The position numbers were made by a program, and so were the translations under genes. This document shows positions 50,109 to 58,566 of a DNA stretch of 64,000 nucleotides, in pieces. Numbering within the stretch: the first letter of the stretch is position 1; each line of letters opens with the position of its first letter. Origin of the DNA: AP-15 sp963785565 (lineage in GTDB: Bacteria; Pseudomonadota; Alphaproteobacteria; ATCC43930; CGMCC-115725). The notes beneath the pieces were generated by a model that was not told the origin of the DNA, made no database searches, and saw nothing but the letters and a program-made list of their open reading frames with translations. Location of the stretch: positions 1 to 64,000 of the forward strand of contig CAWAVV010000011.1 in NCBI GenBank assembly GCA_963785565.1. Reading direction: 5' to 3'.

Positions 50109-51410
50109 TCAGAACAGGATGCCGCTTTCGACCATTATTCGGGTCTGAGTATCACCGTTGAAATTCGGGCCCAGCCCAGATCCCGGAGTTACGTGGGCTT
50201 TGACAAAGGAAACCTCGGCGCGCGCGAAGAAGTATTGCCATTGATAGGTCGGGGTGATCGTCGCGGAAAAAGCTGCACTCCCCGGACCATAGAGCAGATT
50301 GTTGCTGCCGGTGGTGCCGATGTATTCAAGACGACCGCCCAAATTGAACCCCGAGCCGAAATCGTAGTTCCCCAGAATGGCTCCACCGAAAGTCGACGCA
50401 TCCGAGTTTATTCCAATACTAACATCGGTAGGAACATGCGTAACCTGAATATAGGGTTGAATAATCCACGGATCGGAATTGTACGTATAGATTAAATTCC
50501 AGATTTGAGAGTTGCTCTGAAGCAGCGGTGCCCGCAAGGTCGCAGTGTTGGTCTTTCCGACATTTCCCCCGGCAGCAAACTCGAATGTATTTGTACTGTT
50601 GATGGTATAAGTGGCGGAACCGGTGACCCAATTGTAGACCCCAGAATCAAACCCGTCGTTGAACGAGAGCGACAAGGCTAACGGGCCGACCGTGTAGTTG
50701 GCCTGGCCGCCCGTGCTGAAGGTGGGTTCCTGATTGAACAGCAACCCGCGTTCGATGTTTATGTTCTGAAAGGAGAATCCGTATTCGGCCCCGATCAGGG
50801 TCGGAAGCCTGCCGCCCTGGATAGAAAAATTGTCGGTCGGGACAATTTTGCCATAGGCCGCGGGGACCCAGCCCCACAAACGCCCAGCCGCCGAATTGGC
50901 CCCGAAAGTTGCCTGCGACGCAGAAATGTACGGTGATCCCAAAGTCGCGAGCGAATAGGCGCCGGCCTCGACAAAAAACTGGAACAGGCCGTCAGTCTTT
51001 TGGACGAACACCTGACCGTTCGACAGGTCGGGCTGCCACGAGCGGTTGCCGGGGGCCGGGTTGCTCTGCCACATCCCGAGACCGCTGGCGACGCCGTCCA
51101 CATAGATGTTGCCCAAAAGCGGCAAGGTGTATTTGGGCGGCGGCAGCTGGATTGTCAGCGGGCCGGTGATCGATGGTCCGATCAGTGGCGAGGTCGGCGC
51201 TGCTGGGGCCGGGGCCGCAGCCGCTGCCTGCCCGGGCGCCGGTGGCGCGCCTGCCGGCGGGGCCGCCGCTGGTGGTGGCGCTGCTGCTGGCGGCGCTGGT
51301 GACGGCGGCGCCTGGGCGAGTTCGTCGGCCCATGCGCAAACCGACCCGGCGCCGAGCAGGACGACGGCGAGCGCGGCGCCCGAGATGGTGCTTTTCTTGG
51401 TGTTGTTCAT
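50109..51410 (-). CDS. Outer-membrane beta-barrel porin (BBP2-like)
   Basis: A 433-residue secreted barrel. The signal peptide (TISGAALAVVLLGAGSVCAW ending ADE) is followed by a Pro/Ala-rich spacer (residues 33-75). Alternating strands follow: VFVQKTDGLFQFFVEAGAYS, GRLPTLIGAEYGFSFQNINI, NYTVGPLALSLSFNDGFDSG and WNLIYTYNSDPWIIQPYIQV, ending in TQTRIMVESGILF with a terminal Phe for BAM recognition. The layout fits the BBP2/OmpL-like porin family of alphaproteobacteria. It stands alone with gene-free stretches on both sides and is likely a general or inducible diffusion channel. Confidence 0.88.
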   Translation of the reverse strand: MNNTKKSTISGAALAVVLLGAGSVCAWADELAQAPPSPAPPAAAPPPAAAPPAGAPPAPGQAAAAAPAPAAPTSPLIGPSITGPLTIQLPPPKYTLPLLGNIYVDGVASGLGMWQSNPAPGNRSWQPDLSNGQVFVQKTDGLFQFFVEAGAYSLATLGSPYISASQATFGANSAAGRLWGWVPAAYGKIVPTDNFSIQGGRLPTLIGAEYGFSFQNINIERGLLFNQEPTFSTGGQANYTVGPLALSLSFNDGFDSGVYNWVTGSATYTINSTNTFEFAAGGNVGKTNTATLRAPLLQSNSQIWNLIYTYNSDPWIIQPYIQVTHVPTDVSIGINSDASTFGGAILGNYDFGSGFNLGGRLEYIGTTGSNNLLYGPGSAAFSATITPTYQWQYFFARAEVSFVKAHVTPGSGLGPNFNGDTQTRIMVESGILF

Positions 51411-51779
51411 CTAGAGACGAGCCTTTCGAATTAGCGTTCACTGCGGGGCGCGCACGACCTCGGCATGCGATCACGCGCGTCATAGCCCCCTCCTGGCTGC
51501 GGCGACGCAAACGCTGTACCAACGCGTGGATCCTAGGTGGCGAGCCGAAGTGCTAACTGACTGGTTGTGCGGAAAATCACCAGATCACCTCTTGCTCGCA
51601 GCCGGCCGCCTTTGTCAACCGGTGAGAGGCGCATAGCCACAGCTGACTATTTACTAGGCAGATCAGAGCAGTTCAGCGCCGTTTTTGTTCAAATCGGGCA
51701 AAAGATATGGTCGTTTGCGGCCAATCCGCGCCGATCCTCCCGACCCAATTCGCTCACCCCAGGGCGCAGCGGGTTGAGT
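51411..51779. other. Gene-free stretch upstream of the porin
   Basis: These 369 bases separate the porin start from the end of an SDR gene. The right part is moderately AT-richer than the surroundings. I found no domain-bearing frame, hairpin with T-run or repeat. Confidence 0.5.
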
Positions 51780-52538
51780 TCAGCCGCGGCCGATATAGGG
51801 CATCTTGGTCGCCATCACCGTCATGAACTGAACGTTCGCCTCAAGCGGCAGGGTCGCCATGTAGACGACACCCCTGGCGACGTGCTCGACATCCATGCGC
51901 GGCTCTGCTTCCACCCTGCCGGTCGCCTGCAGCCGGCCCTGCGCCGTGTCCTCGTTGCGCGAAGTGGCGGCGTTGCCGATGTCGATCTGGCCGCAGGCGA
52001 TATTGTATTGGCGGCCGTCGAGCGACAGCGAACGGGTGAGGCCGGTCAGGGCATGCTTGGTCGCGACATAGGGGGTGGAGTTGCGCCGCGGCACGTGGGC
52101 CGATACCGAGCCGTTGTTGATGATCCGCCCACCCTGCGGGTCCTGACTCTTCATCATGCGGAAAGCGTGCTGTGCGCACAGGAACGAGCCGGTCAGATTG
52201 ACCGCGACGACATTCGACCACTGCTCGAAGGTCAGCTCCTCGAATGGAATCCCGCGCGTGCTGATGCCGGCGTTGTTGAACAGCAGATCGATACGGCCGT
52301 AGGTGTTTTTGATGGCGTCGAACAGCGCCGCGATCGCCGCCGGATCGGAGACGTCGGTCGGCACTACCGTGGTTGCCGGCGGCGGCGCCCTGGCCATCGC
52401 GGCGGTCTCTTCGAGCATGTTGCGGCGGCGGCCCGCCAAGACCACCGCGAACCCGGCCTCGACCAACGCCAGCGCCGAGGCGCGGCCGATGCCGCTGCCC
52501 GCTCCGGTGACGACAGCGATTTTTCCTGGCGTTTCCAT
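51780..52538 (-). CDS. Short-chain dehydrogenase/reductase (SDR)
   Basis: A 252-residue classical SDR. KIAVVTGAGSGIGRASALAL is the cofactor loop and RIDLLFNNAGISTRGIPF the NNAG block. Catalytic residues lie in GRIINNGSVSAHVPRRNSTP (Ser) and YVATKHALTGLTRSL (YxxxK). An unusual C-terminal part, ARGVVYMATLPLEANVQFMT, resembles the branch annotated as 3-oxoacyl-ACP or general alcohol dehydrogenases. The downstream end lies at a gene-free gap, while upstream the pdxY gene ends 18 bases away on the same strand, so the two are probably co-transcribed. The substrate is unknown. Confidence 0.9.
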   Translation of the reverse strand: METPGKIAVVTGAGSGIGRASALALVEAGFAVVLAGRRRNMLEETAAMARAPPPATTVVPTDVSDPAAIAALFDAIKNTYGRIDLLFNNAGISTRGIPFEELTFEQWSNVVAVNLTGSFLCAQHAFRMMKSQDPQGGRIINNGSVSAHVPRRNSTPYVATKHALTGLTRSLSLDGRQYNIACGQIDIGNAATSRNEDTAQGRLQATGRVEAEPRMDVEHVARGVVYMATLPLEANVQFMTVMATKMPYIGRG

Positions 52539-52556
52539 AATTCTCTCCGTTTCGGC

Positions 52557-53399
52557 TTACAGTTTCCGCGGAAGAACCTTTCGGGTGGGGGCGGCCAGCT
52601 CGTCCTGGGCCGCGACCAGCGCCAGCTCGCCGCCGCCCGCGCGGAAAGTCGCCTCGACCACGCCCCAGATCGCGGAGACGGTCAGTGCAAGCGCCTCGGG
52701 CAACGGTTTGCCTTTCATCAGCCAGCCGAGAAAGAGCGCCGCGACCGCATCGCCGCAGCCGGTAGGCTCGATCGGCAGCCGCGGGGTTTCGACTGCCCAG
52801 ACGCCCGCGGTGCCGGCGGCCAGGACGGCGAGCCGGTCGGCCGCGGGTTCGAGGCTGGTGACAAGGATGATGCCAGGTCCGCGCCGGCGCAGTGCCTCGG
52901 CCGCAGCTCCAGCCTCCTCAATGGCGCCGACCCGGCGCCCGGTCAGCCATTCGAGCTCGAAGCGGTTGGGGGTGGCGATGTCGGCGACGCAGAGTGCATG
53001 GTCGCGGTAGAATTCAGGGACGCCGGCGCGAACATACCAGCCTGGGCCAATGTCGCCCATGACCGGGTCGCAGCAATAAAGCGCCCGCGGGTTCGCCTGC
53101 TTGACCCTGGAGACGATGTCGAGCAGAACCGAGCCGGTCTCGACCGCGCCGAGATAGCCCGACAGTACTGCGTCGCAGTTTGGCAGCACGCCCAATTCGG
53201 CAATGCCCTCGAACAAGGACGCAATCTGAGGCGCGGGCACCGCGTCGCCACGCCACTTGCCGTAGCCGGTATGGTTCGAAAACGCGACGGTGTTGAGCGA
53301 CCAGGTCTCGAACCCCAGGCGCTGCAACGGAAACAATGCCGCGCAATTCCCGACATTCCCGCAGGCAACCCAGGATTGGACCGAGAGGACGGTCGGCAT
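52557..53399 (-). CDS. pdxY: Pyridoxal kinase
   Basis: A 280-residue ribokinase-fold enzyme that phosphorylates pyridoxal in B6 salvage. It begins MPTVLSVQSWVACGNVGNCA, close to the VLSIQSHV-x-YGHVGN signature of PdxY/PdxK. NTVAFSNHTGYGKWRGDAV and ALYCCDPVMGDIGPGWYVRA (DPVMGD) are typical, and IATPNRFELEWLTGR and IEPTGCGDAVAALFLGWLMK (GxGD catalytic base) complete the site. Cys appears in place of the usual Tyr/Gly mix near the N-terminus. The start is ATG 53399. The membrane-protein gene upstream ends 2 bases away, suggesting co-transcription. Confidence 0.93.
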   Translation of the reverse strand: MPTVLSVQSWVACGNVGNCAALFPLQRLGFETWSLNTVAFSNHTGYGKWRGDAVPAPQIASLFEGIAELGVLPNCDAVLSGYLGAVETGSVLLDIVSRVKQANPRALYCCDPVMGDIGPGWYVRAGVPEFYRDHALCVADIATPNRFELEWLTGRRVGAIEEAGAAAEALRRRGPGIILVTSLEPAADRLAVLAAGTAGVWAVETPRLPIEPTGCGDAVAALFLGWLMKGKPLPEALALTVSAIWGVVEATFRAGGGELALVAAQDELAAPTRKVLPRKL

Positions 53400-53400
53400 T

Positions 53401-53841
53401 TTAGCGCCGATGCGAATTGATGCGGTCGAAGACGCGCTTGATGTCGAGGAAGATGATGACGCCGCTGACCACGAACAGACCAAGCCCGGCGTTGTGGAAA
53501 CTGCCATCGGGCCAAGCGCGGGCGATGAACAGGCCGACGAGCCCAATCACGGCGAAAAGCGGGATTACCACCGGCAGGCTCGTCATGTCGTCGACGAACA
53601 GAAAATCTCGCCAGCCCGGGCCACCCCCGTCGAACCGGTGCTTGAGTCGCAGGAAGGCGAGCGCTAACGCGCCGAGGACCAACAACATCCCGCAGAGATA
53701 ATCGCCCGGCCCGTCCGCCCGGCTGGCGGCAAACGCGCCGATCACGACGAACAGCCCGAGGACGAGGAACTGCACCCAGAAGCCGAGCCACGACCAAAAC
53801 GCATGCTCGGCGGGTTCCGGCTCCCGGCTCGTCTCGACCAT
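53401..53841 (-). CDS. Four-helix membrane protein, unknown family
   Basis: A 146-residue membrane protein. Predicted helices are AFWSWLGFWVQFLVLGLFVV, YLCGMLLVLGALALAFLRL, SLPVVIPLFAVIGLVGLFIA and AGLGLFVVSGVIIFLDIKRV. Short polar loops contain FDGGGPGWRDFLFVDDMTS. The N-terminus MVETSREPEPAEHAF is acidic and likely cytoplasmic. I do not recognise a family. It directly precedes pdxY (its stop is 2 bases from the pdxY start) and is divergent from the CitE-like lyase. Confidence 0.72.
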   Translation of the reverse strand: MVETSREPEPAEHAFWSWLGFWVQFLVLGLFVVIGAFAASRADGPGDYLCGMLLVLGALALAFLRLKHRFDGGGPGWRDFLFVDDMTSLPVVIPLFAVIGLVGLFIARAWPDGSFHNAGLGLFVVSGVIIFLDIKRVFDRINSHRR

Positions 53842-53974
53842 GCCCAGCACCCTCCGAACGTCGTGCTCGGGCTCGACAATGTACGTCGGCCGACGACAAT
53901 CGCAACCGATTATGCTCCCGCACCGCCGGTGTCGTTGCTGGTATAATCTCGGGCAGGAACGCCGGAGCCGCCCT

Positions 53975-54847
53975 ATGCTTCGCCTACGCCGCAGCCTTCT
54001 GTTTGTGCCCGGCTCGAACCCGCGGGCTGTGGAAAAGGCGCGCGCCCTCCCGGCCGACGGGCTGATATTCGATCTCGAAGACGCCGTCGCGCCGATGGCC
54101 AAGGAGGAGGCGCGCTCGGCGGTGATGGCGGCGCTTGCGGCCGGAGGTTACGGCGGGCGCGAACTGGTGCTGCGCGTCAATGCGCTCGACACCCCTTGGG
54201 GACATGCCGATCTCGCCGCCGCGGCGACGATGCCGATCGACGCGGTGCTGCTGCCAAAGGTCGAGAACGCCGATCGGGTGCGGCTCGCGGCGGCGTTGCT
54301 CGACGCGCTGGGGGCGCCGCCGGAGCGCGCCGTCTGGTGCATGCTGGAGACGCCGCTCGGCATTTTGGACGCGCGCCAGATCGCGGCGGCGTGTCCACGG
54401 CTCGCCGTTCTGGTGCTCGGCACCTCGGATCTGACCAAGGATCTGCATGCCGCCCATACGCGCGATCGTCTGCCGCTGCTGACGGCGCTTCAGCTCGCTC
54501 TGCTCGCTGCTCGCGCATACGGGCTTGCGGCCCTCGACGGCGTCCATCTCGATCTGTCGGACGACGAGGGTTTTGCGCTCGCCTGCCGCCAAGGGCGTGA
54601 GCTCGGTTTCGACGGCAAGACGTTGATCCACCCGAAGCAGATCGAAGCGGCCAATACCGCCTTCGCGCCGAGTGCGGAGGAGGTCGCCTGGTCGCGCCGA
54701 ATCATCGCGGCATATGCCGAGGCCGAGCGTTCCGGCAAAGGCGTCGTGCTGGTCGACGGCAAGCTCGTCGAGAGCCTGCATATCGACAATGCCCGGCGCG
54801 TGGTAGCGGTCGCCGAGGCGACCGCGCAGGTTGCCGCTCCGCGGTGA
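53975..54847 (+). CDS. CoA-ester lyase (CitE/Mcl-like, HpcH/HpaI aldolase family)
   Basis: A 290-residue TIM-barrel aldolase. RRSLLFVPGSNPRAVEKARA opens the domain, with the metal ligands and CoA contacts in GLIFDLEDAVAPMAKEEAR, ELVLRVNALDTPWGHADLAA, VLLPKVENADRVRLAAALLD, CMLETPLGILDARQIAAACP (catalytic Glu) and LVLGTSDLTKDLHAAHTRDR. GFDGKTLIHPKQIEAANTAF is the classic C-terminal block. Relatives cleave malyl-CoA, citramalyl-CoA or citryl-CoA. No partner CoA-transferase lies nearby. The start is ATG 53975. It precedes the sdh operon by 124 bases on the same strand. Confidence 0.92.
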   Translation: MLRLRRSLLFVPGSNPRAVEKARALPADGLIFDLEDAVAPMAKEEARSAVMAALAAGGYGGRELVLRVNALDTPWGHADLAAAATMPIDAVLLPKVENADRVRLAAALLDALGAPPERAVWCMLETPLGILDARQIAAACPRLAVLVLGTSDLTKDLHAAHTRDRLPLLTALQLALLAARAYGLAALDGVHLDLSDDEGFALACRQGRELGFDGKTLIHPKQIEAANTAFAPSAEEVAWSRRIIAAYAEAERSGKGVVLVDGKLVESLHIDNARRVVAVAEATAQVAAPR

Positions 54848-54971
54848 ATGCAGCACTGCGCCCGGCTACGTTGACACCTCCCGGAGCGCGGTCTAAGTCA
54901 CCCGCGCGCCGCACTCCGGTTGCCGCGCTGTCGTGACGGCCGCCGAGGTATCGATGCCAGGACTGCTTTAG

Positions 54972-55364
54972 ATGAGATCCGCCGACCGTCCGCTCTCGCC
55001 GCATCTTCAGATCTATCGCTGGCAGCTCACTTCGGTCCTGTCGATCCTGCACCGGGCCACCGGCGTGGCCTTGGCTGTAGGCGGGATCCTGTTGGTGTGG
55101 TGGCTGGTCGCCGCCGCGTCGGGGCCGGAGGCCTACGGCGCCGTCGCCGACTTCATCGGCTCCTGGCTCGGGATCGTCCTGCTGCTCGGCTGGAGCGCGG
55201 CGCTGTTCTATCATTTGTGCAACGGCATCCGGCATCTGGTCTGGGATACCGGTCATGCCCTCGACCTCAAATCCACCTATATCGGCGGCTGGATCGTCGT
55301 CGCCGCGACGGCGATCCTGACCGTGATTGCCTGGGTCGCCGGGATCTCGCGCTGGGTCGGCTGA
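54972..55364 (+). CDS. sdhC: Succinate dehydrogenase cytochrome b556 subunit
   Basis: A 130-residue membrane anchor. RPLSPHLQIYRWQLTSVLSI is the conserved quinone-site opening (RPLSPHL-x-IY, then Ser). Helix 1 is LHRATGVALAVGGILLVWWL, and helix 2, GIVLLLGWSAALFYHLCNGI RHLVWD, carries the heme b His. Helix 3 is YIGGWIVVAATAILTVIAWV. Length is standard. The gene starts the sdhC-sdhD-sdhA run; the sdhD start is 1 base beyond its stop. Confidence 0.95.
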   Translation: MRSADRPLSPHLQIYRWQLTSVLSILHRATGVALAVGGILLVWWLVAAASGPEAYGAVADFIGSWLGIVLLLGWSAALFYHLCNGIRHLVWDTGHALDLKSTYIGGWIVVAATAILTVIAWVAGISRWVG

Positions 55365-55365
55365 G

Positions 55366-55761
55366 ATGGCGTCGTCGCGGATGCGTTCGCCGCTTGGCCG
55401 TGCGATCGGCCTCGGTTCGGCGAAGGAAGGCGTCGAGCACTGGCTACTGCAGCGGGTCACCGCGGTGGCGCTTGTGCCGCTTGTCCTATGGTTCGTGATC
55501 GCCCTGATCGGCCTCGTCGGAGCCGATTTGGACACCGTCCAGGAGTGGGTCGGCCGGCCGCTGCCGGCGATTTGCCTGGTGCTGCTGTTGATCGCGACCT
55601 TTTATCACGCCTCGCTCGGGCTCCAAGTCGTGATCGAGGATTATGTCCATGGCGAGTTGTCCAGGCTGGGCCTGGTAATCGTCGTCCGCCTGGCCTGTGT
55701 CGCCCTCACCGTGGCCGGCACTGTCGCCGTGCTGACCTTGGCGCTCGGAGCCGCGAGCTAG
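55366..55761 (+). CDS. sdhD: Succinate dehydrogenase membrane anchor subunit
   Basis: A 131-residue anchor. MRSPLGRAIGLGSAKEGVEH WLLQRVTAVALVPLVLWFV is typical of alphaproteobacterial SdhD (RSPL-x-x-x-x-GLG, then HW-x-QR-x-TA). Helix 2, ICLVLLLIATFYHASLGLQV VIEDYVH, carries the conserved His and the DY of the quinone site. A third helix follows. It is co-transcribed with sdhC and precedes sdhA by 16 bases. A longer upstream in-frame extension overlaps sdhC and is unlikely. Confidence 0.94.
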   Translation: MASSRMRSPLGRAIGLGSAKEGVEHWLLQRVTAVALVPLVLWFVIALIGLVGADLDTVQEWVGRPLPAICLVLLLIATFYHASLGLQVVIEDYVHGELSRLGLVIVVRLACVALTVAGTVAVLTLALGAAS

Positions 55762-55777
55762 CTGATCGGGAGTTGCG

Positions 55778-57571
55778 ATGCCGCCCGCCTACCCAATCAC
55801 CGATCACGTTTACGATGCCGTCGTCGTCGGCGCCGGCGGCGCCGGGCTGCGGGCGACCCTGGGCTGCACCGTCGCGGGTCTCGAGACCGCATGTATCAGC
55901 AAGGTGTTCCCGACCCGCAGCCATACCGTTGCGGCGCAAGGCGGGATCAGCGCCGCGCTTGGCAATATGGAGCCCGACGATTGGCGCTGGCACATGTACG
56001 ACACGGTCAAGGGCTCCGACTGGCTCGGCGACCAGGACGCGATCGAATACATGTGCCGCAACGCAATCCCCGCCGTCGTCGAGCTCGAGCATCTCGGCGT
56101 GCCGTTCTCACGCACCGAGGACGGGCGGATCTACCAGCGGCCATTTGGCGGCCACATGATGGATTACGGCGACGGCGATCCGGCCAAGCGCGCCTGCGCC
56201 GCCGCAGACCGTACCGGCCATGCGATCATCCACACGCTCTATCAACAATGCCTCAGGCATAACGCCCAGTTCTTTGTCGAATACTTCGTGCTCGACCTGA
56301 TCACCGATGAGGAAGGCGCCTGCCGTGGGGTAATGGCCTGGAACTTCGAAGACGGCACCTTGCACCGTTTTCGCGCCCATATCGTGATCCTCGCCACCGG
56401 CGGATATGGCCGTACCTATTTCTCCTGCACCTCGGCGCACACCTGCACCGGCGACGGCAACGCGATGGTGTTGCGCGCCGGGTTGCCGTTACAGGACATG
56501 GAGTTCATCCAGTTCCACCCGACCGGCATCTACGGCGTGGGCTGCCTGATCACCGAGGGCGCGCGCGGCGAGGGCGGCTATATGACCAACGGCGAAGGCG
56601 AGCGCTTTATGGAGCGCTATGCGCCGCACGCCAAGGATCTCGCCTCGCGCGATGTAGTCAGCCGGGCGATGACCATCGAGATCCGCGAGGGCCGCGGCTG
56701 CGGCCCGCTGAAGGATCACATTCTGCTGCATCTCGAGCACCTCGATCCGGCAATGCTGCACCGGCGCCTGCCGGGCATCTCCGAGACAGCGAAGATCTTC
56801 GCGGGGGTCGATGTCACGCGCGAGCCGATCCCGGTCCTGCCGACCGTGCACTACAACATGGGCGGCATACCGACGAATTATCACGGCGAGGTGCTGCGCC
56901 CGACCGAGGACGATCCGGAAGCCGCCGTGCCCGGGCTGATGGCGATCGGCGAGGCGGCGAGCGTTTCGGTGCACGGCGCCAATCGGCTCGGCTGCAATTC
57001 GCTGCTCGATATCGTCGTCTTCGGCCGCGCCGCCGCGCATCGCGCCGCCGAGCTGGTGCGCCCGGGGACGCCGCACAAACCGCTGTCAGGTTCCGCCGGC
57101 GAGGAAGCGGTGTCCCGGCTGGACGCGGTCCGGCACGCGAAGGGGCCGCGCAAGACCGCCGAGATCCGTCTCGACATGCAGCGCGTCATGCAGAGCAACT
57201 GCGCCGTCTTCCGCACCGCCGAAATTCTGAAGGAGGGGGTCGGCAAGATCGACGGCGTCGCCGACAGCTTCGCCGATCTCGGCATCTCCGATCGCTCGAT
57301 GATCTGGAACAGCGATCTCGCCGAGGCGCTCGAACTGAAAAATCTGCTGCAGCAGGCGGTGGTGGCACTGCATTCCGCCGATAATCGCACCGAGAGCCGC
57401 GGCGCCCATGCGCGCGAGGATTATCCCGAGCGCGACGACCGGAGCTGGCTGAGACACACGATCGTCTGGCTCGACGGCGACGGCGTGGTAAAGCTCGGCT
57501 ATCGGCCGGTCCATCTCTACACCCTCTCGAACGAGGTGCAGGCCTTCCCGCCCAAGGCGCGGGTCTATTGA
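55778..57571 (+). CDS. sdhA: Succinate dehydrogenase flavoprotein subunit
   Basis: A 597-residue catalytic subunit of complex II that oxidises succinate to fumarate and passes electrons via the iron-sulfur subunit. AVVVGAGGAGLRATLGCTVA is the FAD loop. FPTRSHTVAAQGGISAALGN holds the flavinylated His, MEFIQFHPTGIYGVGCLITE the active-site region, and NGEGERFMERYAPHAKDLAS RDVVSRAM the catalytic Arg. LPTVHYNMGGIPTNYHGEVL is conserved, and the protein ends with LGYRPVHLYTLSNEVQAFPP. GGGAG lies 6 bases before ATG 55778. The expected sdhB does not follow; hisI does. Confidence 0.96.
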   Translation: MPPAYPITDHVYDAVVVGAGGAGLRATLGCTVAGLETACISKVFPTRSHTVAAQGGISAALGNMEPDDWRWHMYDTVKGSDWLGDQDAIEYMCRNAIPAVVELEHLGVPFSRTEDGRIYQRPFGGHMMDYGDGDPAKRACAAADRTGHAIIHTLYQQCLRHNAQFFVEYFVLDLITDEEGACRGVMAWNFEDGTLHRFRAHIVILATGGYGRTYFSCTSAHTCTGDGNAMVLRAGLPLQDMEFIQFHPTGIYGVGCLITEGARGEGGYMTNGEGERFMERYAPHAKDLASRDVVSRAMTIEIREGRGCGPLKDHILLHLEHLDPAMLHRRLPGISETAKIFAGVDVTREPIPVLPTVHYNMGGIPTNYHGEVLRPTEDDPEAAVPGLMAIGEAASVSVHGANRLGCNSLLDIVVFGRAAAHRAAELVRPGTPHKPLSGSAGEEAVSRLDAVRHAKGPRKTAEIRLDMQRVMQSNCAVFRTAEILKEGVGKIDGVADSFADLGISDRSMIWNSDLAEALELKNLLQQAVVALHSADNRTESRGAHAREDYPERDDRSWLRHTIVWLDGDGVVKLGYRPVHLYTLSNEVQAFPPKARVY

Positions 57572-57640
57572 TGCCAGGTAATATTTGGACCGTGAGAAGC
57601 AGGCCGGACGCAAAGGTTGGGGATCGGCAGGAGGACGGCA

Positions 57641-58048
57641 ATGGTGACCGATACGATCGAGCGCGCTCTTGCCGAGATCAGGTTCGACCGCGACGGGCTG
57701 GTGCCGGCGGTCGCGCAGCAGCACGATACCGGCGAGATCCTGATGGTGGCGTGGATGAACCGCGACGCGGTGCGCGCGAGCTTGACCGAGGGCCGCGCCT
57801 GCTACTGGTCGCGATCGCGCGCGGCGCTGTGGCGCAAGGGCGAGACTTCGGGCCAGGTTCAGCTGTTGCGTGAGCTGCGCCTGGATTGCGACGGAGACAC
57901 GGTATTGCTGGTGGTCGATCAGCACGGCGTCGCCTGCCACACCGGGCGGCGCAGCTGCTTTTTCCGCGCCTGGCGCGACGGCGGCTGGGTGCTCATCGCC
58001 GAGCCGCAGATCTCGCCCGACACTCTTTATCCGCAGCGCACCGGCTGA
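57641..58048 (+). CDS. hisI: Phosphoribosyl-AMP cyclohydrolase
   Basis: A 135-residue enzyme of histidine synthesis (PR-AMP to ProFAR). IRFDRDGLVPAVAQQHDTGE ILMVAWMN is the N-terminal signature. GRACYWSRSRAALWRKGETS GQVQ contains the zinc/substrate SRSR-x-x-LW-x-KGETSG block. LRLDCDGDTVLLVVDQHGVA CHTGRRSCFF carries the Mg-binding acidic residues and the zinc Cys residues. GGAGG lies 6 bases before the ATG at 57641. It follows sdhA by 69 bases and is not in a his operon here, as often in alphaproteobacteria. Confidence 0.95.
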   Translation: MVTDTIERALAEIRFDRDGLVPAVAQQHDTGEILMVAWMNRDAVRASLTEGRACYWSRSRAALWRKGETSGQVQLLRELRLDCDGDTVLLVVDQHGVACHTGRRSCFFRAWRDGGWVLIAEPQISPDTLYPQRTG

Positions 58049-58050
58049 TC

Positions 58051-58521
58051 TCACTGCAGCGGCGGGCAGGACAGATGGGCCTGAATTTGCGCCATCACAT
58101 CAGCGTTGAACTGGTGGCTGGCGCATTGCGCATTGTATTGGGCGACATGGCTGTTGTAGCGGGCGGTCGCCTGTTCCGCGTCGGTTACGACCGGGCCGAG
58201 TGACTGTTGATAGGCGGCGTCGCGCTGCTGGAGGAGCGCCTTATAGCGTGCGACCGAATCCTGATTGTTGACATCGACGCCTGGACGGGCTTGCGCGAGC
58301 CGGGCGTCGAGATCGGCGAGGTGCTGGCGCACCGCGGCGAGCGCCTGGGTCTTGCCCGACATGTCGGAGGACAGGGCCGCCACCCCTTGCTGCATACACA
58401 GGCAGGCGGTGATCTCGGCCGGGTCGCTGGACATCTGCGCGCGCGCTGTGGCGGCATCGGTGACAACCACGAGACCGGCGCCAAAAAGCATCGCGCCGCA
58501 GACCGCAATCGAACGTAGCAT
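58051..58521 (-). CDS. Secreted helical protein of unknown function
   Basis: A 156-residue exported protein. The signal peptide (SIAVCGAMLFGAGLVVVTDA, cleavage near ATARAQ) precedes a mostly helical Ala/Gln-rich body with ITACLCMQQGVAALSSDMSG, AAVRQHLADLDARLAQARPG, NNQDSVARYKALLQQRDAAY and a C-terminal CASHQFNADVMAQIQAHLSC. The Cys residues (CLC, C near 135 and C near 152) may form disulfides. I do not recognise a named family, though similar small coiled-coil periplasmic proteins occur in alphaproteobacteria. AAGGAA lies 8 bases before the ATG. It faces hisI tail to tail. Confidence 0.75.
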   Translation of the reverse strand: MLRSIAVCGAMLFGAGLVVVTDAATARAQMSSDPAEITACLCMQQGVAALSSDMSGKTQALAAVRQHLADLDARLAQARPGVDVNNQDSVARYKALLQQRDAAYQQSLGPVVTDAEQATARYNSHVAQYNAQCASHQFNADVMAQIQAHLSCPPLQ

Positions 58522-58566
58522 GATCGGTTTCCTTCTATCCCTAACGCGTGTGAAAAAGCTCGGAAG

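Noticed and set aside
51567..53420. Plus-strand frame (617 codons) opposite the SDR and pdxY
   Set aside because: Spans two real minus-strand genes and their gap, with no domain of its own.
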